Assembly (NCBI RefSeq): GCF_003171515.1
Contig: NC_089391.1
Location: forward strand, 4,836,001 to 4,900,000
Direction: 5' to 3'
DNA length: 64,000 bases
Source: Pyrenophora tritici-repentis
Taxonomy: Eukaryota; Ascomycota; Dothideomycetes; Pleosporales; Pleosporaceae
Shown: positions 33,567 to 45,266 of the stretch, piece after piece
Position numbering within the stretch: position 1 is the first letter of the stretch
Layout: each line of letters starts with the position of its first letter
The notes under the pieces: generated by a model
Databases searched by the model: none
What the model saw: the letters and a program-made list of their open reading frames with translations, nothing else
What the model was told of the DNA's origin: nothing
Made by a program: the position numbers and the translations under genes

Positions 33567-36503
33567 CTACCACGGTATGCAGCAAAGGCGGCAGCCATGG
33601 TGTCTTGTTCGCCAGGCCGTCACCCCTCTGCATTGGAGCGCGTATGCGCCGCCGTTCAGGAAAAACCATTACCAATGACGACAGGCGCTCGTATGCTAAC
33701 GGGCCAAGGCCCCAATTACATGCGGCTGCACCAGGCCCTGAGTCGTGCGCAGAGGTCCGCCGGTATCGAACCATGCTGGTACGGTCGGTCAGTACGGGTA
33801 GACGAGCAGAGTGAAGAGAAGGGTACGGCGGACTCGCACAGTTTCACCCTTAATCGATAAGAGCAAGAGCCTCACTCCTACCTACAGTACCATGTATTCG
33901 CCTTCGCTACTGCCGACAAGCTGCAAACACCATGACGGCTTTCTAATTGATTACTCATTACTACATTATTGCTCGTATGCGGGCGGTCCAAGTGACTTGT
34001 CAGAGCCCATGTTGTCGGTAAAGGGCAACGAGGGCGAGCCAGTGCCAGCAACAAGCAACTCATCCGAGCTCTCAAGCCGGGACAGCGGCCGAGCTTTTTT
34101 TTCTTCAAGTCACTGGCGGCTGTGGCTTGCGGCTTGCTGGCTAGGGCGTTATTTCCGCCGATGAAACTGACCGCGTCCGGTGAGGGCATTCGCTATTTCT
34201 GCATGGCCTCGCCCAAGGTTTCCCATGGGCGGCCGATCAAAGCTCAAGAGTGACAGCAGCAGTGGCTGTTTCGGGAGCTGACGCTGGTCGTCCATGGGCG
34301 ACGGACGACGAGGCCGGGGGTAAGAGGAAAAAGAGAAAAAGTTTGTCGAGCGTGACGTACGTGCGGCCCAGAGCGGACTACGGCGCAGCTGGGATGCCCT
34401 TGACCGCACATGCAACGGCGTCCGCTAAATCTTCGGCCCATCACCATGGTCGTGCAGCTGTGCAACCCTCGAATGAAACGTCAAGTCTTGAAACTGGCCT
34501 CTTCGAGAAGGCTGCCCTCTCCAGCCTGGCAGGTCGAGGCGCATTGCTTTCAAATCGAAACAGGCCATGCTGCACGACGACACGACCAGAGGGAACAGCA
34601 ATGCGCGACGTGTCCTTGGCCGCCAACGCCCCCAGCACAATATTGTTGAACCTCTAGCCCGGCCACTCAGCGTGCATATCGTGACTGACGTGACGCAGTT
34701 AGCGTTGAAAGCCGCCATGTATAGAAATTTAGCACCTGCTTGATGCCGACGCTGAATGACACTGGAAGCGGCATGCCGTCGCCCCGGCTGACTCGACAGC
34801 CGCACAAGACTGCTTGCACAAAAGCCTCGCTTGAAGCCTTCCGATGTTTGACGCTGCAGTCTTGGCAGATAGCAGCCACCCTTTGCGGAAGAAATGGCCG
34901 AAGACGACTCGGCATCCACTACTGACGACGATAGTCATGACAAGGGTAACCAACGTCGCTATTTGAAAAGTCGCAACTGCCGTTACGTTAGGGAGTAGGG
35001 TAGGGAGTAGGTTAGGAGTGTAAGCTTGAGTGGCCTAGGATGAACCCCACGTGTTGGTAGGGTACCAAACGGCTTCTTTGCCAGCGCCTACTTCTCCTGT
35101 CTGTGCTCTCGCAATCGCATCCAGGGCAGCAGTGGTGCTCAGTGCGCAGTGCAAGTGCTTAACCAGCGCAGCCGATGACGGACCTCTCGCACGCCAACTA
35201 GGCCCCCTGGGGCGGCGTCGCTGTACACGCAACACTTTTCGCAACATGCAAAGGTCACAATCTCGCTCTCGCGCCTTGCTCTTGCGCTGGCAGCCAGCAT
35301 TGCCAGCGTGGAAGTCGGAATAAGCTCCAGTCCCACTCGCGGTTGCGCTCCCGCATCTGGGTGTGGATGATACCCGAAGGTGGGCTTCAAAGTGGGCTTC
35401 CGCTTGACGAGCTGCCGTGATTCCCAAGGCGGCAAGACCGGCGACACACCAGGCGGGATGGGATATGTCGTGCAGCAGCCATCTGACCCGCCAAAGCGCC
35501 CGTGGCTTGCCCAAGAATGCACTGCCTGTGTTTCAACCGACTCTCTCGTGAGGCCGCGCCGCCGAGAAAAGGACCGGTGAGGCGCTGGTCCAGGGCCCCG
35601 ATGTCGAGATGGATGTGATGGACCGGCCAGCTGGTGCTGCTTTGCCCGGTCCGGAAGTACAGTTCCGACCCTGCTCCATGAGACGTCTCGAACTCGTTGC
35701 GAAGAAGCGAGTGAGGCGTCGACCAAGCTCTCCAACTCGTCGCTTAAGCTCTAATTTCCGACCATGCTGGTAAGGAGATGAAGTCAAAGAGACCAGTGTG
35801 CCAACAATCAAATCCCTCTGCATGACGAGTCTAGATGCTACACAAGTTGCAAGAACCGTTTCTGCAACAAAAAAACAAAAAAATCAATACTACGTACCAG
35901 TACCAACGATAATGCCACGGGACGTTTGCATCCTTGCTTTTCCACACATGCCAGGTACAATTGAAATGCGGAGAACGGGGCTGTTGTCAGATTGCGCCTG
36001 CTTTTTGCTGGCTGGTAGCTGGTTCCACAACGCAAACCGTTGGAACTGGCAAGGCACACCGGTCAGCTCCTGGCGTGCTACCAGTTGCCTTGTGCTTGTG
36101 CTTTGCCCACCCTAATCGCGCATGCAAGACCCTGAGATGGATGACGCAAGAATTACAAAACTCCTTTTGAGCGGGACTGTCATTTCTTAGCCGCGCATGT
36201 TGCCTGTGCCTGCACATTCTAGAAGCAGAACAAGTGTCTTGAAAGCAGTCATGACAAAAAGTGGAGTCGTGTAGAAGCTTCATCCATCACGCCACACGTG
36301 TGATTTTGTGTTTGTAGAAATTTCGCGACTGCTGTGGTAAGTAAACGCTGATGCGTCATGTTTTCAGGTGAGGAATGTAGAGCTAGAGCTAGAGCTAGAG
36401 CTTTCTAGAAACCTCAGGTATGCCCAGGCAGAAAACCTCCATCAAGACAGATTTGTCAACATCTAAACGCATAAAACGTGGTTGGAAAAGCATATTTATT
36501 CGC
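32491..36503. other. 4-kb gene-free region upstream of the C2H2 regulator
   Basis: The longest stretch without a supported gene. Many overlapping frames on both strands (for example 34425-34919 and 35139-35735, minus strand) lack domains, start context and homology I can recognise. It contains a CTA microsatellite (33531-33565) and an AGAGCT repeat (about 36381-36401). It probably combines a long leader and promoter for the minus-strand regulator with the promoter of the plus-strand gene at 36504. A non-coding transcript is possible but not shown. Confidence 0.5.
33531..33565. repeat. (CTA)n microsatellite
   Basis: About twelve CTA units without interruption. Confidence 0.95.
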
Positions 36504-37007
36504 ATGGCTTCAGCATCATCTCGTCTTCTGAAATCAATAAACTTCTCTTTGCGCCGCCGGACGTTTTCTACACCGCGAGTACACACACACATCACCACGC
36601 GCCTTCCAATCCACACCAACACCAACACCACCCGCGCAATGTCCACCTCCACCTCCACCTCCACCTCCACCGCCAAATCCCCAGCAGAAACCCCCAACAA
36701 AACCCTCCCTCCCCCTCCTCATCACAAACCCCCTCCCCTCCCCCCTCTTCCCACAGACCTCGACCCCACCACCACCACCACCACCCTCCCCGTCGGCGGC
36801 GACGCCGTCAAACTAGATAAACTAGGCCCCCTCGTCGTCAACAAAGACGGCACACTATCGCGCATTGCGAATTGGGAGCAAATGGCGGATATTGAACGGG
36901 CGAATACGCTGAGGATTTTGTGTAAGAGGAATATGCTTAGGAGGGAGGATTTGGAGAGGAAGGGGAGGGCTGGGGAGGGGGGTAGATGGGAGGGGAGGGT
37001 TGAGTAA
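36504..37007 (+). CDS. Small conserved fungal protein, probably mitochondrial
   Basis: 167 residues from ATG 36504; an in-frame ATG at 36420 would add 28. The N-terminus from 36504 (ASASSRLLKSINFSLRRRTF) is Arg/Ser-rich without acids, as in mitochondrial presequences. The middle is low complexity (Thr-Ser repeats, then poly-Pro). The C-terminal 60 residues look conserved: LDKLGPLVVNKDGTLSRIAN, then WEQMADIERANTLRILCKRN. Short fungal proteins with this block are common but I know of no assigned function. Codon use in the last 20 residues (GRAGEGGRWEGRVE) is G-rich and may be under weak constraint. A second internal start (MSTSTSTSTS) could give a cytosolic form. Confidence 0.7.
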   Translation: MASASSRLLKSINFSLRRRTFSTPRVHTHITTRLPIHTNTNTTRAMSTSTSTSTSTAKSPAETPNKTLPPPPHHKPPPLPPLPTDLDPTTTTTTLPVGGDAVKLDKLGPLVVNKDGTLSRIANWEQMADIERANTLRILCKRNMLRREDLERKGRAGEGGRWEGRVE

Positions 37008-37377
37008 GGGGGTTGAGTGTGGATTAGTGTGATGAGGAGGAATATCTGATGGGGTGGATTTAGTGATGAGCGTAAAGGGAGATGGATTCATGGATTCGGT
37101 CTTTTTCACTGCATTGGGATGGGACATGTTTGCAAACGCTGGACTGGTATTACGGGTCGCATCTATACGTCTCTTGCACGATATTGAAAATGGAATCATG
37201 GTATTACGGTATTCTAGTCTTTCCACGATATTGAATCGGAATATGGTTCACGGTATTCAAATCTTTCCATATCGAAAATGGAATATGCTATCACGTTACT
37301 TCATGTCACCAATCTACATGTGAATTCTTCATCGGATAATGCAGCTTCTACTATATACAAACATGCTCAACTTTCAT
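37008..37377. other. Intergenic with degenerate repeats
   Basis: Between convergent genes. Positions 37180-37290 contain imperfect repeats of CACGATATTGAAAATGGAAT and GGTATTC, possibly hairpin-forming. No gene. Confidence 0.5.
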
Positions 37378-38203
37378 CTACGGCTTCTGAGTAGACGTAT
37401 GTGTCGCACGCTCAAAGTAACTCCATTGGCCCTCTGGTGCTGGCTCCTCCAATGGCTCCCAGCTGTATCATGTTAGTCCAACCCAAATATCGTAACCATG
37501 TGACGACTACTTACACCTTGGCTGCAACCATGGCATCCACGAGCTTGTGCTCACCCTCGGCAACCTGGATGACTTCCTCAATCAAACCTGCGCCAAGCCT
37601 GTTCTCCAGCTCCGAGATGCTACTCATGTCAGCTTTGTCTCAAAATCAAAAACACACGTCAACGTACGCCTCAGTAGTGTACTTGGGCTCTGGGTCAAAC
37701 TTGATATCCGCCAAGACGCGCTCGTTGCTGTAGTTGGAGGCACCCTTCATCTTTTTGGCAGAGGGTAATCGCTCCTTTGCTGATCGGATTCCCTCGGGCA
37801 TGCTCTGCAGTGGCTCTCCATCCCACTCTGCCCGCCTTGATCGAGCATCTACCTCGGCCTCATTGGGCATCATGACCGTTGGTCCGGCCGACGTGTTGAC
37901 AAATTGGTATCGATCGGGGTCCTCGCTAACTTGCAACGTGATCTTCTCCTGCCATGCGTCCCATCCTACAGGCTTGGTCTGCTCAACGATGGCGAGACGG
38001 TGCTTGGTCAGAGCTTCGGTCGACTGGCGGTAGACGGACGATTCGGGAATCTTCTTGAGCTTGTCGAGCGTCGAATTGTAATGGTACAACAGGGTTGAGC
38101 GCGGCGACGGGTGGGTGAGAAGGCCTGTGAGACCCGTCGGGGTGCCGGCCTCGAGGTATTGGCCGGGCTTGACGCTGGCGAAGAGGCGTGCAGCTGCCCT
38201 CAT
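37378..38203 (-). CDS. Complex I 29.9 kDa subunit (NDUFA5 family)
   Basis: Accessory subunit of mitochondrial NADH:ubiquinone oxidoreductase, in the peripheral arm (NDUFA5/B13, called the 29.9 kDa subunit in Neurospora). The exons are 38203-37668, 37622-37515 and 37462-37378, giving 242 residues. The introns are 45 and 52 bp. The N-terminus is a presequence-like MRAAARLFASVKPGQYLEAG, followed by the family core TGLTGLLTHPSPRSTLLYHY, LDKLKKIPESSVYRQSTEAL, TKHRLAIVEQTKPVGWDAWQ. The C-terminal exons encode SISELENRLGAGLIEEVIQV, AEGEHKLVDAMVAAKVWEPL, ending with a short acidic and aromatic tail. The fungal protein is longer than the animal one through a middle insertion, as expected. It is transcribed divergently from the PDI gene. 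Confidence 0.93.
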
Positions 38204-38532
38204 GATTTCGCAAGTGTGGTGAATGTGGGGTTGGGGCGCAATGGGTGGATTGGTGTGGTGATGCCGTCAAAGATGCGGCTCGCCAAGCTATGTGGAGCCG
38301 GACGGCGATCCAGACTAGTCAAGTTTAAGGAACCATCGTATGCACATTCGCGCCACGATAACCCATTCACTCACGAGGTCGCACTCTGACCACTTTGCTG
38401 TCAGCGGCCCCCTTTTAATCCCTTCCACCTAGAATACCACCCATCAATTGCGATACTACCCGACGATCAACCCCCAAATTCAAACTAGACACGAGAGATC
38501 GCCTACATAGGCACCCCGCCACCTGCGCCGCG
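38204..38532. promoter_or_regulatory. Divergent promoter complex I subunit / PDI
   Basis: 329 bp between start codons must serve both genes. No TATA box is evident. Confidence 0.55.
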
Positions 38533-40817
38533 ATGCGCTCCCTACTGTATAGCCTGCTGTCGCTGGCGACGGTCGCTTCTACATTCGCTGCAGAGACTCC
38601 GAGTGCGAAACCCACGGCCAAGAGCGATGGCTGGGACGATAGTGTTCCCGAGACGACATTCAACGGCGAAAAGGTGCCGCCAATGATCGAGTTGACACCC
38701 GAGACCTTTGACAAGGAAGTCAGTAAAGGCAACTGGTACGCAAATCTGGGATATATTCATGGAAAAATACTAACCCCGTCCAGGATAGTCGAGTTCTTCT
38801 CACCCTATTGCGGACACTGCAAGAAGTTCAAGTCCACCTACCAGACCGCTTACGAATTCTACTACACGTCGACACCCTTCCTATCCAAAGACGAGCCCGA
38901 AGGCGATTCGCTAAACTCGTTTACACGCTACTACGACTTCAAGTTTGCCAAGGTTGACTGCGTTGCCTACGCCGACCTCTGCAAAAGGCAAGACATCCAG
39001 AACTTCCCGTCCTTGATCTATTACCAAGACGGAAAGAACAAAGAAAAGCAAACAGGCGCCAAGGAGCTCAAGGCACTGAGCAAATGGATTGAGAAGCTTT
39101 TGGAAACGCTGCGTCCAGGCACGCGGAAGGAGGGTGGACCCAAGCTTCCAAAGGTTGGCGCCAGTTCAGTCGAGACTGGACCTGAGTCCAAGGAGGCTGT
39201 AGAAGAAGAAAAGAAAGAAAAGGCCGAGGAAAAGAAGACGGAGGAGGCAAACAAGGTTGCGAGTGCGGGTGCAAGTGCGAGTGCGAGTAAAAGTGCCTCG
39301 CCTGCTTCCTCTTCCACACCCACCAAGGCCGCAACAGCTCCTGCAAAGGTCAAGCCTAGCTCCAACGCGAATCCATCTGGCCTTGTCGAGGTGCTGACGG
39401 TGGAGAAATTCGACAAGCTCGTTACAACTACACTCGACCCCTGGTTCGTCAAGTTCTACGCCCCATGGTGCCACCATTGCCAGGCCCTTGCCCCGACCTG
39501 GGCGAACCTGGCACGTCAGATGAAGGGGAAGCTCAACATTGGAGAAGTCAACTGCGATGTGGAGAAGAAGCTCTGCAAGGATGCAAAGGTCCGCGGCTAC
39601 CCCACTATGCTCTTCTTCCAAGGTGGCGAGCGCATCGAGTACGGCGGACTGCGTGGGCTAGGTGACTTGCTTGACTACGCTGAGAAGGCGTCGGCCATTG
39701 GTGCTGGTGTGCCTGATGTGAACGCCCAAGAGTTCAAGAAGATGGAGGAGACTGAAGAAGTCATCTTTGTCTACTTCTACGACCACGCGACCACGAGTGA
39801 AGACTTCCAGGCGCTGGAGCGACTTCCGCTCAGCTTGGTCGGACACGCTAAGCTAGTCAAGACAAACGACAAGGCCATGTTTGAACGCTTTAAGATCTCT
39901 ACTTGGCCCCGATTGATGGTCTCAAGGGATGGAAAGCCTACCTACTACCCTCCAATGACGCCATTCGAGATGCGTGACGTCAAGAAGGTCCTCATCTGGA
40001 TGAAGACGGTGTGGCTGCCGATTGTACCAGAGATGACCTCTTCGAATGCTCGCGAGATCATGGACGGCAAGATGGTCGTTCTGGGTATACTCAACCGAGA
40101 GCGCTCAGACGAATTCATCCTCTCCAAGCGCGAGCTGAAGAGCGCCGCCCTCGAGTGGATCGACAAGCAGGAAACGACATACCAACTAGAGCGCCAAGAG
40201 CTTCGTGACGCAAAGCAGCTCCGCATCGAGGAAGCCGAGGACAAGGATGACGAGCGTGCGCTAAGAAACGCAAAGACGATTCGCATCAACATGGACGAGA
40301 TTCCACGTACACAGGTGGCGTTTGCGTGGGTCGATGGAATTTTCTGGGAGCGCTGGATCAGAACCACCTACGGCATCGACGTCAAGGACGGCGAGAGTGT
40401 CATCATCAACGATGAAGATGTAAGTATAGCGCAGAATCCACTTGACATTGCTAATAACAAAACTAGAACCGACGTTACTGGGATAAAACAGTCTCCGGTG
40501 AGCCCATCCGCCTCAGCCGCGCCGCTATCCTTGAAACCATCAAAATGGTGACTGCCAACCCACCCAAGATCACGCCCAAGTCCACCACTGGCCGCTTCAT
40601 GGGCACCTTTTTGTCCATCCGCCACTTCATCAACGGCCACCCCTTCATCTCGCTGGGCTTGTTTGTCGGCTTCTTCACCGCTATGACGCTGTTTGGCAAG
40701 TCAAGACGCAGGCGACAATTCGGAAGCACAGGTTCGTACTTTCAGCTCGGCGAGAAGGATGGTCTGCTGGGTGGCATGGGTAATGGAGGCTTTGCTGGTG
40801 GTGCGAAACATGATTGA
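38533..40817 (+). CDS. Transmembrane protein disulfide isomerase (Eps1-like)
   Basis: ER membrane thiol oxidoreductase, 729 residues, exons 38533-38735, 38784-40419 and 40467-40817. The signal peptide is MRSLLYSLLSLATVASTFAA. Thioredoxin domain 1 has the active site FFSPYCGHCKKF (CGHC, near residue 73). A Glu/Lys/Ala-rich linker follows (about 215-280). Thioredoxin domain 2 has FYAPWCHHCQAL (CHHC, near residue 300). The rest of the lumenal part resembles inactive thioredoxin folds (VIFVYFYDHATTSEDFQALE). Near the C-terminus is one membrane span (FISLGLFVGFFTAMTLFG), then a basic cytosolic RRRRQFGSTGSYF tail. No KDEL is needed because of the span. CHHC is less usual than CGHC and could shift the redox potential. 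Yeast Eps1 is the best-known relative and acts in membrane protein quality control. Confidence 0.92.
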
Positions 40818-41507
40818 AGTTGGCGTCATTGCATACATGGTATGGCGTGCTTTTGCGCTATATCATTGTGGCGTTTTTGGGGTTTGGGTTCGCGGGTTGT
40901 GTATCGTATACATTTTTCAGCTCCAACCTGTTCGTGTAGGTGTTTTTTGTCATACTACTACTATACTACATGTGTACTTATCTGTAAATGCATGTCACTG
41001 CTGTCGTTTTACTGGTTGTTGGAATTTTTAGTCTCCTACATAACCCACGTGTCTACGCGCGCGGTGGTGCATGTTCCCCACGCGTTGTTCTTGTTGCCCC
41101 ACTATATACCCCTCCATGTCCTTGCTCTACTTACGTGCGTCACTTCCCAAAGTCAAACTTTTTACTTTTCTGGTAGCGGGTTCTTTCTTGTACTACTACT
41201 ACTACTACTACAAACAACGTCCAATCCATTCAGAATCAGGGCTCTTGCGTGCACACGGTTGGGACAAAGGATCCGCGATAGCTACTGCTACGACATCAAG
41301 CTTCAAGATTCAGCCGCAAGATTCAGCTCGCATTTCAGCTGCAGATCCAAGACTTCACGCGACGGATTCGAATAACGACAGACGGGTACCTGTTCTCGCC
41401 GTCCCTCGTCGCCCTCTCCGCGTCTGTACACGACCCTCGCACCCATAATCCCATCACCACCACCACCACCTACCAACACTCCACTCCACCCCACACCCAC
41501 CTCCAAA
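40818..41507. other. Intergenic with short TAC repeat
   Basis: Contains (TAC)n at about 41191-41211 and C-rich DNA just before 41508. No gene seen. Confidence 0.55.
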
Positions 41508-41990
41508 ATGACATCCAACATAACCCTCTCAACCCTCCCCTTCATAACCCGCGAAACCCTCGCCTCAAAACTCAAACCCAGCCCCTCCCCTACCCCCCTA
41601 ACACCACCACCCCTCCATCGCCATAATCGACGTCCGAGACTCCGACCACATCGGCGGCCACATAAAGGGTAGCACATGGATCCCCAGCTCAACACTCGAG
41701 TATAAAACCCCTGAACTAGTGCGCACACTGAAAGATAAAGATGTTGTTGTTTTTCATTGTGCGTTGAGTCAACAGAGGGGGCCTGGGGCGGCGTTGAGGT
41801 ATTTGAGGGAGAAGGAGAGGTTGGGTGTGCTTGGGGGGAAGGCTGGGGAGAGGAGAGGGGGGAAGGAGAAAGATGGGGGCAGAGGGTTTATGTACTCAAA
41901 GGTGGGTTTACGGAGTGGCAGGAGAAATATGGGGAGGATGGAGAGTTGACGGAGGGGTATGAGAGGGATGTTTGGGAGTTTGGGTCGTAG
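41508..41990 (+). pseudogene. Cdc25/rhodanese-like phosphatase (Ych1/Acr2 type), frame-disrupted
   Basis: Rhodanese-fold phosphatase or arsenate-reductase-like protein. The ATG at 41508 opens TSNITLSTLPFITRETLASK in frame 0. The core lies in frame +1 from about 41614: SIAIIDVRDSDHIGGHIKGS, then DVVVFHCALSQQRGP with the HC-x5-R catalytic loop. The C-terminus returns to the first frame: QRVYVLKGGFTEWQEKYGED to the stop at 41988-41990. There is no GT between the start and the core, so no intron can explain the first shift. One extra C near 41610-41613 and one missing G near 41875-41879 would reconcile all three parts. The two indels compensate each other. Either the gene is a young pseudogene or the assembly has homopolymer errors. 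If repaired, length (about 160 residues) is normal for the family. Confidence 0.75.
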
Positions 41991-42704
41991 GGGGAGGGGG
42001 GGTTTTGATGGATGGGTGGGTGAGGGAGGGGAAGATATGAGAGGATGGGGGACACAGGTATTCATTTTCTCATGAAGTGGACAACATGACGCTTTCATAG
42101 CGAAAAGATCCCGCGAGTTGCGTTGACTAAGTATACAAGTCCAGAGACACACTTCCATCTTATATACACGAAAAAACGGTAAAAGCAGCTTTTGTTCCAC
42201 CACGAAAACTCATTTTTACCACATCTCGCATATAACAAGAGGCGGACGGCATGCATCAAGCCTACACATAACCCCCACTCCAATCGAAACAAGTGATTTT
42301 TAACCTCCCCGTCTTTCCCACCAAGCGAGAGGTTTAAGACGCTATCCCTCGCGACTCTACGTACCTCTCTCAAGTAAGCAAAACATCATGTTTATCCACT
42401 ACTCAGACACCTACCTACCAGGAGTCAGGGAGCTCCACGTAGGTAGGTTATTTACATCGATAGTGGTATACCGTAGTGGCAAAAAGACGCGGTCAATGTT
42501 TATACACTTACCAACTGTAGATCAACAACACAAATTCTATCGGTGATTATCTTGTACAACGCAACACGCTCCTTTCCACTCGTACACGACGTCGTCGTAT
42601 CGGTATAAACACATTTCCACACGTTTCACAGAATTTTTATACACGTATGCCTTGATTGAACGAATGATTCATCCTAGTTCGCAGCATTCTACAAGCCTTA
42701 CGCC
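41991..42704. other. Intergenic, no gene seen
   Basis: Between convergent genes. No supported coding sequence or RNA gene. Likely both 3' untranslated regions. Confidence 0.5.
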
Positions 42705-44914
42705 CTATTTCCCCTCTTCACCAAACAAATCCTTCTCAACCATCTGTCTACAAATCGGATGATAAAACTCCCTATTCCTCTCAAACGTGGCAACCGCCAG
42801 TTGGCGATCCGCCTCATTCAGCAGCCTAAACATTGGTCTTACAAACTTCATTCTTCCAATCTTGCCTAGTAGTTCTGCTGCGGGGGTATACGTTTCTTTC
42901 GCCTTGGCCATGAGACCAATGTTGAGGTAGCGCGACAGCACCTCGATGTTCTGCGTAGTGGCGTAGCCGTAGGTAGCGCCGAGCAAGTGGACGTTTTCGG
43001 GGGAGAAAGTAGTGGCGAAGGATTGGAGGCGTTCGAGGAAGACGACGGATTGGTTGGAGACCCAGCCGTCGATGTCGGAGGGTTGGGGGGTAAAAGTGCT
43101 GGAAGTGCTGGAGACGGAGGAAGCGGCGACGAGAGCTTGCCATTTGTCGGCGAGTTCGTAGCAGCTCTTGACCATGGTTTGGTCAAAGTCTGGTTTAACG
43201 GGGTATCCGGGCGCGTAGAAGAGCTTGTCCCAGTCGAACTCCTCAAGCTTCTTCCTGCTGTCTGCGTCGTTGGCGAAGAAATCGATTAGGCAGCTTTTGA
43301 AGTCGTACGAGTCTACGCTTTTGAACTTGAACGTGTCAAAGTAGTGGGGGATGAAGGAATCCCACTTGTCCTTGCCAAGGAGTAGCTCGAATTGGTACAA
43401 GGCGTGGAAGCCCTTTTCGTAAGGGATCGACGAGAAGGCGTCATCTGGATCCTGGCCCTTGAGGTCGAGCACGAGTTTGGTGTAAGGGTGGTCGGCCCCA
43501 TAGTTCTCGATGCTTTGTTCGAGCGCTTTCCACCCGATGATGGCGGAGAAGTGGCGATGTGCTTCTCCGTGGATGGCCGCAGCGATCCTACGCTCCAGGT
43601 ACGTGGTCCATCCCTCGTTGAGCCAGAAATGCTCCCAGCTGGCTGCGCTGACGAGGTTGCCAGACCACGAGTGAGAAAGCTCGTGTGCAATGACATCGAC
43701 GTTCTGCTTGTCTCCGGAGATGATGGAGGGTGTGGCATAGGTCCAAACAGGGTTCTCCATGCCTCCGTATGGGAAGGATGGGGGTAGAATGAGCACGTTG
43801 TATTGTCCCCATTGGTAGGTTGGCGAAACGATGGACTCAAGAGCTTTCATGAATGGTTCAATCTCACCGTCTAGTTCGCGTTGGCATGAGAGAAGTTCTT
43901 CAGGGCCGGACCATACCGTGCTGCGAGGACCAATGCTAGCACACGCGAGATCACCACTTGCGATGGCGAAGAGATAGACCGTCATGGGAACCTTTTGCTC
44001 AAACGTGTACTTCATCGTTCCACTCTCGCCGTCCTTCTTGGGAGGTTGGTAGTCGCTTGCTCCCGTTGGCAAACCAGAGGCAAGAACGGGTAGTGGTGAG
44101 CGCAAAGCGAAGCTAAAGGTCGACTTGACATCTGGAGTATCCTGGCAAGGGAAGACGGATCGCGCATGAATGGCTTGGCACTGAGAGAACATGTACGGGT
44201 GCTTTTTGTTAGAAGTCTGAGCAGGCGTCATCCACTGGAGCGCAGTGCATTTGTCGGTGGTTGCGACCTTGATCTCAACATCGATGGTTTTGCCTTTGGC
44301 AACGTTGGAAGGGAGTGTAATGGTGAGCGGACTGCCATATGGTTCCACTCTGTCACCCACGGTGAACTGAACGCTTTTTCCATCGATCTCCACCACGGAA
44401 ATATCCAGAAAGCTGGAGTTGTCAGTAGGACTCATAGCCATGTAGTTCCAAGCACGTACCTAGAATCCAGCACAACCTCCCTAACATCCTCATCCGTCAA
44501 AGACTCCAGACTCAACACCACACTCCCAAACAACCGCTTCCCCTTGAAATCAACATCAAAGTCCACGCTCGTATGTCTCGTGACAAAGTTGTGATAATTA
44601 GACAACGTATTAGGATCCCTTGGTGTGCGGATCTCAATATTCGGGTCCACCATTGGCCGTGTCACCATGGCGGCGGGGGAGCGATGCATCGTTGCGAAGA
44701 ACCGACCAGGATGGGAGATTGTTGTTGTTGCAACGGAGTATGTCTTCTGGTGTTGGTGTTGGCGCTGCTGTATTGGAGTAGAAGAGGGGCACGGGGAAGA
44801 TGTTGGCGTGGTTAGGTATCGAGATCGGAGTGGAGTGGCTTCATATGCCGATCGATGCCGCAGCGGAGCGAGAGTAGACCGCCTGCCTAATCCAAGTGCA
44901 CATCTGACCAGCAT
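42705..44914 (-). CDS. Leukotriene-A4-hydrolase-type aminopeptidase (M1)
   Basis: Zinc metallopeptidase of family M1 (LTA4H; LAP2 in yeast), which trims short peptides and can hydrolyse epoxides. Exon 1 ends at 44460 and exon 2 is 44412-42705, joined across a 47-bp intron to read VVLDSSFLDISVVEIDGKSV. Key motifs are the substrate-anchoring GGMEN (in PYGGMENPVWTYATP) and the zinc site HELSHSWSGN with the third ligand Glu in WLNEGWTTYLERR. The C-terminal helical repeat domain ends YHPICRQMVEKDLFGEEGK. From ATG 44914 the protein has 720 residues and begins MLVRCALGLGRRSTLAPLRH, which looks like a mitochondrial presequence. A later ATG in FFATMHRSPAAMVTRP would give a cytosolic form of usual length, and an ATG at 45025 would add 37 residues. 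The true start is undecided. Confidence 0.92.
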
Positions 44915-45266
44915 CACTCGACTTTTGCACCTTCTCGGTTTGGATGGCAAAGATGGACGATTCAGGCAAGGACGGTGACGGGACACTACGGCGGGTCTAT
45001 CTCGCTTGATCTCGTCGAGGCGCACGGTCTTCGGCGATCAGATGAAGAACACTGCTCGTAGTCATCACGGGCATATTTACGCCATGTGAAAGTTGGAGCC
45101 TTACGACATTTACGCCAAAGTTACAGGGGTTGATTGATATATAAATCACTGCATTACCCAAATCTATGGATGTTCAGCCCATCTTTTCCGAGAGCTATCA
45201 AAATAATGAAGCTACTACAGCTAATATCAACACCTAAGACGCCGCGACGCCAATGCCTCTATTGAT
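44915..45266. other. Short intergenic region
   Basis: Upstream of the aminopeptidase and downstream of the LysM gene, both minus strand. The part up to 45025 stays open in frame with the aminopeptidase and could be coding if the upstream ATG is used. Confidence 0.5.

Noticed and set aside
33750..33790. tRNA-like GGTTCGATACC on the minus strand
   Set aside because: Flanking bases do not form a T-arm stem and no acceptor or anticodon arm could be placed.
35139..35735. 198-codon ORF on the minus strand
   Set aside because: No domain, no splice support, overlaps other open frames on both strands in GC-rich DNA; treated as chance.
43392..43787. 131-codon ORF on the plus strand
   Set aside because: Antisense shadow within the M1 aminopeptidase.
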